Positions 13,869-19,333 of a DNA stretch of 19,333 nt are shown here, piece after piece. The translations under genes were made by a program, and so were the position numbers. Within the stretch, counting starts at the first letter, position 1. Every line of letters starts with the position of its first letter. This DNA comes from Verrucomicrobia bacterium UBA1211. GTDB lineage: Bacteria; Verrucomicrobiota; Kiritimatiellia; RFP12; UBA1067. The notes under the pieces are model-generated. The model did not search any database and was not told the DNA's origin. It was given only the letters and a program-made list of their open reading frames with translations. Location of the stretch: contig DBXN01000011.1 in assembly GCA_002309585.1 (NCBI GenBank), forward strand, positions 1 through 19,333. The letters run 5' to 3'.

Positions 13869-16046
13869 ATGAAGCGTTTATGGATGATGGTGGCCTTTTG
13901 CTGGATCGGAACCGTGTCGGCGTTGACGCCGGACGGCCTGATGTGCGAGCTGCTCGCCAAGCCGGGGCTTGTGCCGGTCACCGATGAGACGCCGGAGTTC
14001 TCGTGGGGATTCAAGGACGGGCGGCCGGGTGATTTCCAGACTGCGTACCAGATCCAGGTGTCAACCACGACGGAGGGTTTCAAACTGGGGAAGCCGGATC
14101 TGTGGGATTCCGGCAAGGTCAACAGTTCCGAATCGCTGAACATCTCCTATGCGGGGGATGGGCTGCCGACCGACCGGCAGATCTGCTGGCGTGTCAAGGT
14201 GTGGGACATGAAGCGCAAGGAAGGCCCTTGGTCGCAGGTTTACGCCTTCAAGACCGCCGCGAAACTGGGAGCGGACACCCCGATCCGCTATCCGCTAACG
14301 CAGCGCCGGGTGGATCCCGCGCGGCTCTGGACCAACGCGGCGGGGCGGGTCGTGGTCGATTTCGGCCGTGCCTCCTTCGGTTGGCTGGAGCTGGCGCCGC
14401 CTCCGGAGATGGAGAAAGGCGGCGATTTCGTCCTGCATGTCGGCGAGAAACGTTCGGGTGACGGCGTGGACCGCAATCCGGGCGGCACGATCCGCTACGC
14501 GAAGGCGCGGGGTGCCCTGACGAACCCCGGTGTCTACCGTGTCCCGTTCACGGCAGACCGCAGAAACACCTCCGGCGCGGCGGTCCGTCTGCCCGAGGAG
14601 ATCGGCGTGGTCATGCCGTTCCGCTATGTCGAGGTTGAGGCCTGTCCGTTCGCCGTCACGCCCGAGACCATCCGCCAGATCGCGGTCACCTATCCGTTCG
14701 ACACCCGCGCGGCGGCCTTCGTCTCCAGTTGCGACGCGCTCGACCAGGTCTACCGTTTCTGCAAGTACAGCATCCGGATGACGACTTTCGCCGGCATCTA
14801 CGTCGATGGTGACCGCGAGCGCATCCCGTATGAGGCGGATGCCTATCTGAACCAGCTCAGCCACTACGCGCTGGACAGGGAATTCACCCTCGCCCGGTAT
14901 TCGCACGAGTATCTGATGGAGCATCCGACCTGGCCGACCGAGTGGAAGCAGCATTCGATCATGATGGCGTGGCAGGATTGGATGTATACCGGCAACACCG
15001 AGTCGCTGGCGCGCTGCTACGAAGCGCTGAAGACGAAGAAGTTGCTTGATTTCTGTGTCCGCGAGGATGGGCTTCTGGTGACCAACGGGCCCGACAAGAC
15101 CAACCAGGACGGCAGCCGGGATATCGTCGATTGGCCGGTCGGCGAGCGCGACGGTTTCGAATTCAAGCCGGTCAACACCGTCATCAATGCGTTTCATGCC
15201 TTGAACTTGCGGCAGATGGCCGATATCGCCGCCGCGTTGGGTAAGACAGATGACGCCGAGGCTTTCCGCAAACGGTACGCCGCCTTCACCGGGGTCTTCC
15301 ACAAGACCTTCTATAATGCCGAGCGGGGCTGCTACGTGGACGGCGAGGGCGCGTCGCATGCGTCGGTTCACGCCAATATGTTGCCGCTCGCGTTCGGGCT
15401 TGTGCCGGAGACGGAGGTCGCGCGGGTTGCGGCGTTCACCGCTGGCCGCGACATGGCCTGCAGTGTCTATGGCGCCCAGTATCTGCTGGAGGCGCTGTTC
15501 GAGGCGGGGCTGGAGCGTGAGGCGATCCATCTGATGACGCGGTCCGACATCCGCGGCTGGCTGAACATGATGAAGAGCGGTTCGACCGTCACCCTTGAGG
15601 CGTGGGACATCCTCTACAAGCCGAATCTGGACTGGAACCATGCGTGGGGTGCCGCGCCGGCCAACATCATCCCCCGGTATGTGCTGGGGATCCGGCCGCT
15701 GGAGCCGGGTTTCGGCAAGATCCTGATCCGTCCGCAGCTGGGCGAAATCCGGGATGTCGAGGGAATCGTGCCGACCATCCGCGGTTCGGTGAAGATTGGT
15801 GTCCGGCAGGAGCCGGGACAGTTCTATCAGCTTCGGGTTGAGATTCCGTACAACACCACGGCACGGATCGAGGTGCCGGCGGTGGGGGTCCTGCCGGTCT
15901 GCCTGGACGGTGTCGCGTTTGACGCGACCCGGGACGGTACCCGCTGGGTGCTGGACGGCGTCGCGCCGGGTAGCCATTTGGTGACGATCGGCGACACGCC
16001 GTTGAAGGCTGGCGGGCGCTTCCGGTTCTTCCGCAAACTCTTTTAG
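13869..16046 (+). CDS. Secreted GH78 alpha-L-rhamnosidase
   Basis: Exported glycosidase releasing terminal L-rhamnose from polysaccharides or glycosides. The chosen ATG at 13869 sits 7 bases after AAGGGG and opens a signal peptide (MKRLWMMVAFCWIGTVSA, cleavage after about 18). Upstream in-frame starts at 13791 and 13863 would bury it. 725 residues. A fibronectin-like N-terminal domain contains YQIQVSTT and WDSGKV. The (alpha/alpha)6 catalytic domain has DGDRERIPYEAD from residue 313, where the acidic residues match the GH78 catalytic acid motif. DWPVGERDGFEF, EAWD and NLDWNHAWGAAPANIIPRY follow. The C-terminal beta domain begins at GIRPLEPGFGKILIRPQLG. No sugar transporter or rhamnose catabolism gene adjoins it. 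Confidence 0.9.
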   Translation: MKRLWMMVAFCWIGTVSALTPDGLMCELLAKPGLVPVTDETPEFSWGFKDGRPGDFQTAYQIQVSTTTEGFKLGKPDLWDSGKVNSSESLNISYAGDGLPTDRQICWRVKVWDMKRKEGPWSQVYAFKTAAKLGADTPIRYPLTQRRVDPARLWTNAAGRVVVDFGRASFGWLELAPPPEMEKGGDFVLHVGEKRSGDGVDRNPGGTIRYAKARGALTNPGVYRVPFTADRRNTSGAAVRLPEEIGVVMPFRYVEVEACPFAVTPETIRQIAVTYPFDTRAAAFVSSCDALDQVYRFCKYSIRMTTFAGIYVDGDRERIPYEADAYLNQLSHYALDREFTLARYSHEYLMEHPTWPTEWKQHSIMMAWQDWMYTGNTESLARCYEALKTKKLLDFCVREDGLLVTNGPDKTNQDGSRDIVDWPVGERDGFEFKPVNTVINAFHALNLRQMADIAAALGKTDDAEAFRKRYAAFTGVFHKTFYNAERGCYVDGEGASHASVHANMLPLAFGLVPETEVARVAAFTAGRDMACSVYGAQYLLEALFEAGLEREAIHLMTRSDIRGWLNMMKSGSTVTLEAWDILYKPNLDWNHAWGAAPANIIPRYVLGIRPLEPGFGKILIRPQLGEIRDVEGIVPTIRGSVKIGVRQEPGQFYQLRVEIPYNTTARIEVPAVGVLPVCLDGVAFDATRDGTRWVLDGVAPGSHLVTIGDTPLKAGGRFRFFRKLF

Positions 16047-16073
16047 AGTGAAGCGTGGATATGCACGTGGGCA

Positions 16074-16092
16074 AACGCGCCGGAAGCGCGTT
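16074..16092 (+). terminator. GC-rich hairpin after the rhamnosidase gene
   Basis: AACGCGC-CGGAA-GCGCGTT is a perfect 7-bp stem with a five-base loop, 28 bases past the stop. No T-tract follows. Instead a C-rich, almost G-free octamer array begins four bases later, so Rho-type termination is a possible reading. Confidence 0.45.
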
Positions 16093-16095
16093 CCA

Positions 16096-16143
16096 CCACC
16101 CAGCCACCCAACCACCTAACTACCTAACCACCCAACTACCTAA
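16096..16143 (+). repeat. Octamer tandem array B (6 units, consensus CYACCYAR)
   Basis: Six gap-free 8-base units fill 48 bases exactly, for example CCACCCAA, CCACCTAA and CTACCTAA. All differences between units are transitions at positions 2, 6 and 8. The array ends immediately before the GGAG ribosome binding site of the flavodiiron gene, so it lies in that gene's leader. The opposite strand is G-rich, with regularly spaced GG and GGG runs. Confidence 0.88.
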
Positions 16144-16152
16144 GGAGAAAGA

Positions 16153-17319
16153 ATGGAGATGCAGTTGCCGGCCGGTGTCCGTTACATCGGCGTGAATGAC
16201 CATGATGTGGATTTGTTCGAGGGCCAGTATGTGGTGCCGAACGGGATGGCGTACAACTCTTACGCGATTGTGGACGAGAAGGTCGCGGTTTTCGATACGG
16301 TCGATGTGAAGTTCGGCCAGATGTGGCTGGCGAACATCCGTGATGCGCTGGGCGGACGGGATCCCGACTACCTGATCGTCCAGCACATGGAACCGGACCA
16401 CTCGGCCAACATCGCCGTCTTCATGGAGGCCTATCCCAACGCGCAGCTGGTCGCCTCCGCGAAGGCGTTCGCCATGATGGAGAACTTTTTCGGGCAGGCG
16501 TGGGCCGATCGCCGGATCGTGGTGGGGGAGGGGTCGACCCTCGCGCTCGGCGCGCGGACGCTGACCTTCGTCACCGCCCCGATGGTCCATTGGCCGGAGG
16601 TGATCGTGACCTATGACGCGGCCGACAAGACTCTCTTCTCGGCGGACGGGTTCGGGAAGTTCGGTGCGCTGGATGTCGAGGAGGATTGGGCGTGCGAGGC
16701 GCGCCGGTACTACATCGGGATCGTCGGCAAGTATGGGGCGCAGGTTCAGGCGCTGCTCAAAAAGGCGGCGGGTTTGGAGATCCGGACGGTCTGCCCGCTG
16801 CATGGTCCGGTCCTGTCGGGCGAGGCGCTGGCGAACGCGCTGCGGCTCTACGGCATCTGGAGTTCCTATCAGGTCGAGAGCGAGGGAGTCGTGATCGCCT
16901 ACACCTCGGTTTACGGGCATACGAAACAGGCGGTCGAGCTGTTGGCTGAACGGTTGCGAGCCAAGGGTTGCCCCAAGGTGTCGATTACCGACCTCGCCCG
17001 CGACGACATGGCCGAGGCGGTGGAGGACGCGTTCCGCTACGGGACGATCGTGCTCGCGACGACCACCTACAACGCCGATATCTTCCCCTTCATGCGGACC
17101 TTTATCGAGCATCTGACCGAACGGAACTTCCAGAACCGGACGGTTGCCTTCGTGGAGAACGGCAGCTGGGCGCCCACCGCCGCCAAGGTGATGCGCGCGA
17201 TGTTTGAGAAGAGCAAGAACCTCCGGTTCGCCGAAACGGTCGTGCATCTGAAGTCCGCCCTGAGCGACACCTCACGCGGCGAGATCGAGGCGCTGGCGGA
17301 CGAGTTGGTCAAGGAGTAA
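16153..17319 (+). CDS. fprA: Flavodiiron protein (A-type flavoprotein, O2/NO reductase)
   Basis: Cytoplasmic detoxifying enzyme that reduces O2 to water or NO to N2O in anaerobes. 388 residues, the minimal two-domain form. The metallo-beta-lactamase-like domain carries the diiron ligands: H78, E80, D82 and H83 in QHMEPDHSAN, H146 in VHWPE, D165 in ADGFGKFG and H217 in LHGP. The flavodoxin domain (about 246-385) has the FMN phosphate loop TSVYGHT at 251-257 and NGSWAPT at 336-342. There is no C-terminal rubredoxin domain, so electrons must come from a separate rubredoxin or similar partner not seen here. The AAGGAGA site supports the first ATG. It forms a pair with ridA, 6 bases apart. Confidence 0.95.
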   Translation: MEMQLPAGVRYIGVNDHDVDLFEGQYVVPNGMAYNSYAIVDEKVAVFDTVDVKFGQMWLANIRDALGGRDPDYLIVQHMEPDHSANIAVFMEAYPNAQLVASAKAFAMMENFFGQAWADRRIVVGEGSTLALGARTLTFVTAPMVHWPEVIVTYDAADKTLFSADGFGKFGALDVEEDWACEARRYYIGIVGKYGAQVQALLKKAAGLEIRTVCPLHGPVLSGEALANALRLYGIWSSYQVESEGVVIAYTSVYGHTKQAVELLAERLRAKGCPKVSITDLARDDMAEAVEDAFRYGTIVLATTTYNADIFPFMRTFIEHLTERNFQNRTVAFVENGSWAPTAAKVMRAMFEKSKNLRFAETVVHLKSALSDTSRGEIEALADELVKE

Positions 17320-17325
17320 GCGGAT

Positions 17326-17706
17326 ATGGAGATCCTTTCAACCGATTTGGCGCCGAGGGCGGTCGGCCCCTACAGCCAGGCCATCAAGTCCGGCGGGATG
17401 ATCTTCTGCTCCGGGCAGATCCCGATCGATCCCGCCGTGAATGCGGTTACCGCCGTGACGGTCGAAGACCAGACCCGCCAGGCGATCACCAACCTCCGGC
17501 ATGTGCTGGAGGCGGCGGGGTCGGGGCTGGACCGGGTGGTCAAGACGACGGTTTTCATCACCGACATGGATGCCTTCGCCCGGGTCAACGCCGTTTACGC
17601 CGAGCTGTTCGGCGAGACGAAACCCGCGCGATCCTGCGTCCAGGTGGCCCGTCTTCCGAAGGGTGTGATGGTGGAGATCGAGGCGATCGCCGAAGCCGGC
17701 GCGTGA
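17326..17706 (+). CDS. ridA: RidA family reactive enamine/imine deaminase
   Basis: Small cytoplasmic homotrimeric hydrolase that clears 2-aminoacrylate and related imines produced by PLP enzymes. The 126 residues are the normal length. GPYSQAI at 14-20, FCSGQIP at 27-33, the substrate-binding Arg in PARSCVQVARLPKG (R102) and the acidic active-site residue in VMVEIEAIA (115-123) are all family hallmarks. The ATG lies 6 bases after the flavodiiron stop, with the GGAG site inside the end of that gene, so the two are co-transcribed. Both genes protect against reactive by-products. Confidence 0.95.
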   Translation: MEILSTDLAPRAVGPYSQAIKSGGMIFCSGQIPIDPAVNAVTAVTVEDQTRQAITNLRHVLEAAGSGLDRVVKTTVFITDMDAFARVNAVYAELFGETKPARSCVQVARLPKGVMVEIEAIAEAGA

Positions 17707-17775
17707 GCGTCCTCGGCGGGGGCCATGTCGGGCGCATCTGCGTTTTTCACCCATGCCGACTGAAACTGGAAAACA

Positions 17776-17863
17776 ACCCATGCACCCATTGTGGAATTGT
17801 GAAATCGTGGCAATATGGCAGTGTGGCAATGTGAAATTTCATAATGGCATAATGTCAGAATGA
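17776..17863 (+). repeat. Octamer tandem array C (11 degenerate units)
   Basis: Eleven consecutive 8-base units after ridA keep perfect phase while their sequence drifts: ACCCATGC and ACCCATTG, then a TGGCAATG-like group of six (TGGAATTG, TGAAATCG, TGGCAATA and so on), then CATAATGG, CATAATGT and CAGAATGA. Position 5 is A in every unit. It is the longest array of this kind here, and it is more degenerate than array B. Confidence 0.7.
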
Positions 17864-17871
17864 AAACTTTG

Positions 17872-17941
17872 CCCGATTTCCGGCTTCCCTCCCGCCGCCG
17901 GTTGGGTATATCCTCTTCATGCAATTGAAACGGGAATCGGG
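17872..17941. repeat. Imperfect inverted repeat ahead of the small ORF
   Basis: CCCGATTTCC (17872-17881) pairs with GGGAATCGGG (17932-17941) with one mismatch across a 50-base interior. The right arm ends two bases before the ATG at 17944, so a fold could hide the translation start. No convincing promoter was found in the interior. Confidence 0.35.
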
Positions 17942-17943
17942 AT

Positions 17944-18048
17944 ATGAGTACCATCAGGCGAAAAATTTATAAGAATGGATCGGGGGATGCGGCGACCTCC
18001 CTCTACTCCAATCCCTACGCCGGCATGTCCCTGCGCCCGCAGTCGTGA
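17944..18048 (+). CDS. Small ORF (34 aa) overlapping the metzincin gene; possible detached N-terminus
   Basis: ATG at 17944 to TGA at 18046-18048. The peptide begins MSTIRRKIYKNGSGD and ends SLYSNPYAGMSLRPQS. It has no signal peptide or recognised domain. Its stop overlaps the GTG start of the next frame (GTGA). If one base were restored near 18039 (CCGCA to CCGGCA), the frame would run directly into the metzincin ORF as LRPAVVIMPVIPY, a smooth junction. It may therefore be the true N-terminus of that protein, split by a frameshift, rather than a separate gene. The Shine-Dalgarno is weak. Confidence 0.4.
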   Translation: MSTIRRKIYKNGSGDAATSLYSNPYAGMSLRPQS

Positions 18049-18701
18049 TTATGCCGGTTATTCCGTACACCTATCAGGACGGGACAAGCGTATCAAATGT
18101 GTATCGACATACTGGAAGGATCATTTATGAACCGAAAGATGGGATAATGAACCCTGTGATTGAAGATGGGGAGGCATGGGTACGAATGGATTATAAAATG
18201 CGTATAGATAACAAACTGTTACATGACACTCTCTTCTGCAGGAGTTGGAGGAAAGAGTACTCAAACATTGGATGTGAACATCTTTTAAAGAATAATAGGA
18301 ATGTGAAATTGAAACCATTTCTTCACATCGTGTTACCAGATCGTCTTAGTGAACGAATTAATGTTAAGTCATCCGAAATTCGTATTCGCGCACACTATTC
18401 CCACCATGCGCAGAGTTGCTATGATACTGGACACTTGCGAGGAGAAGTTGATGGGGTGCATGTCGATCCTGTCGGGATCTCTGAAGAACGAGTTCCTTCT
18501 TTCTCTGTTATGGATTTTAAAAACACAACAAGATTTTCAATCGCACATGAACTAGGCCATTTATTGGGATTGCGTCATATTGGTGCGGAAGAGCAGTCTG
18601 GACAACTTCTAGCTCCGCCAATCAATCTCAATTCTGTTACTGCTAGCTCTAACGAACTCTCGAATATTCTTATTCTAGGGAAAACAAAGGACACGCCATG
18701 A
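18045..18701 (+). CDS. Metzincin-type zinc metalloprotease, divergent
   Basis: A frame of 218 residues from a GTG at 18045; the start is uncertain, because it may be joined to the preceding small ORF. HELGHLLGLRH at 168-178 is the full metzincin zinc motif HExxHxxGxxH, preceded by RFSIA as in matrixin and astacin-like helices. The Met-turn region that usually reads G-x-L-M-x-P appears as GQLLAP (186-191), with Leu in place of Met. The N-terminal half (YTYQDGTSVSNVYRHTGRIIYEP) is not recognised. No signal peptide is seen in this frame, so export would need another route, or the protein acts inside. Codons and composition are much AT-richer than in the genes to the left. The next gene overlaps it by ATGA, giving tight coupling. 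Confidence 0.65.
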   Translation: MIMPVIPYTYQDGTSVSNVYRHTGRIIYEPKDGIMNPVIEDGEAWVRMDYKMRIDNKLLHDTLFCRSWRKEYSNIGCEHLLKNNRNVKLKPFLHIVLPDRLSERINVKSSEIRIRAHYSHHAQSCYDTGHLRGEVDGVHVDPVGISEERVPSFSVMDFKNTTRFSIAHELGHLLGLRHIGAEEQSGQLLAPPINLNSVTASSNELSNILILGKTKDTP

Positions 18702-19333
18702 GAATAATCATTAAGCTGTTAATCGCATTATCGGTTGTTAATGTTTTAGCAGCCACGAATGTGTCGATACAAATTCGCGCTGCTAAAAACTGGAGAATCG
18801 AAAGGGAGTTGATCGGATTCTCTTTGGTTGTTACTAACAAAGGGGATACCGCAGTATTTGTTTCCACAAACGAAGCAACGCTTTTCTTATTCCAACTTTA
18901 TGGCGAGAATAGTGAGTTTTCTAAAAGTCATTTGCAAACAGCTTTTTCTGACTTTATGAATGATTACCACGAAGGTATGGGATCACTTCAAGAATCAAAG
19001 ACGCTCATTACTGACATGATAAATGAGTACTATGCCCCTCTTTACAGAACGAATGGGACAAGAAGACTAGAGTTATATCTTGGAAACGGTTTATGGCAAA
19101 ATACGGAACCGTTTACCAACACGGTTATGATCGTGACTCCTACGCAAACGAATCTTATAGAGGATGTGAGCCTTCAATTTGTTGGTTCTCAACAATTTTT
19201 CCAGGCCTATTTTTTCGAAGTGACCTTGCCCAATGGTGAACGCTGGGTCTATCATTCGCAAAACATTCCCATCTGCCGGATGCGGCCCGGCAATACAATC
19301 ACGATCGCGCAGACAACCCCTTCGGATTGGGTG
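18698..19333 (+). CDS. Secreted protein of unknown function, coupled to the metzincin (3' end beyond window)
   Basis: ATG at 18698 overlaps the TGA of the metzincin gene. The frame is open for 212 codons to the window edge. The first 18-19 residues (MRIIIKLLIALSVVNVLA) are a clear Sec signal peptide. The mature part starts TNVSIQIRAAKNWRIE and then FSLVVTNKGDTAVFV, which reads like an Ig-like or BsuPI-like beta-sandwich strand pair. That resemblance is weak. No enzyme motif is seen. Composition is AT-rich to about 19200 and then returns towards the GC level of the rest of the window inside the same frame. The overlap suggests it is made in fixed proportion with the protease, as a partner, inhibitor or substrate. 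This is inference. Confidence 0.6.
   Translation, partial: MRIIIKLLIALSVVNVLAATNVSIQIRAAKNWRIERELIGFSLVVTNKGDTAVFVSTNEATLFLFQLYGENSEFSKSHLQTAFSDFMNDYHEGMGSLQESKTLITDMINEYYAPLYRTNGTRRLELYLGNGLWQNTEPFTNTVMIVTPTQTNLIEDVSLQFVGSQQFFQAYFFEVTLPNGERWVYHSQNIPICRMRPGNTITIAQTTPSDWV

Noticed and set aside
14295..16115. 606-codon antisense ORF opposite the rhamnosidase
   Set aside because: Composition is that of a shadow frame (rich in R, H, D and L) and no motif is seen; the GH78 gene explains the openness.
17733..17747. CGCATCTGCG followed by five T as a ridA terminator
   Set aside because: The loop would be only two bases and the stem four, too small to form a stable hairpin.
13741..17863. Octamer arrays as a CRISPR array
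   Set aside because: There are no spacers; units are contiguous, only 8 bases long and degenerate, and no cas gene is present.

Overview
The window is a GC-rich bacterial chromosome segment of mostly housekeeping and metabolic genes. Its right end, from about 18050, is clearly AT-richer. Several features suggest an anaerobic member of the PVC superphylum, possibly Kiritimatiellota or a relative: a large secreted di-haem protein resembling the hydrazine synthase alpha subunit, a LamG-type secreted protein remnant, a secreted GH78 rhamnosidase, a biotin synthase of the type seen in anaerobes, a flavodiiron protein and a phenylacetate-CoA ligase. The phylum is inference from gene content; there is no rRNA or marker gene here to fix it.

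Left part (1-5420). grpE runs leftward off the window edge and diverges from a tight rightward operon argC-parB-M28 peptidase (a 4-base overlap, then a 1-base gap). grpE and argC each have a recognisable sigma70-type promoter in their shared intergenic region. The operon converges on dnaB, which is on the minus strand. A perfect hairpin lies over the dnaB stop.

Middle (5421-11598). An AT-richer gap leads into a decayed secreted LamG-like gene with an intact signal peptide and a frameshift. Next comes the 999-residue secreted protein with a CBM6-like domain, a beta-propeller and two CXXCH haem sites. It is followed by bioB, with its own promoter and a double hairpin behind it, and by paaK, also with its own promoter.

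Right part (11599-17706). After paaK come a leucine-rich-repeat lipoprotein, a Methyltransf_32-type methyltransferase, a secreted GH78 alpha-L-rhamnosidase, and the flavodiiron protein-ridA pair. Three of the gaps here hold degenerate tandem arrays that all have an exact 8-bp period but different unit sequences (13727-13766, 16096-16143, 17776-17863). This is the most unusual structural signal in the window.

Far right (17944-19333). A small ORF, a metzincin-type metalloprotease and a signal-peptide-bearing partner overlap one another by their start and stop codons (GTGA and ATGA). They lie in an AT-rich stretch that looks recently acquired. The protease lacks the Met of the Met-turn, and its 5' end may carry a frameshift. 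This three-gene unit is the best candidate for an undescribed system.
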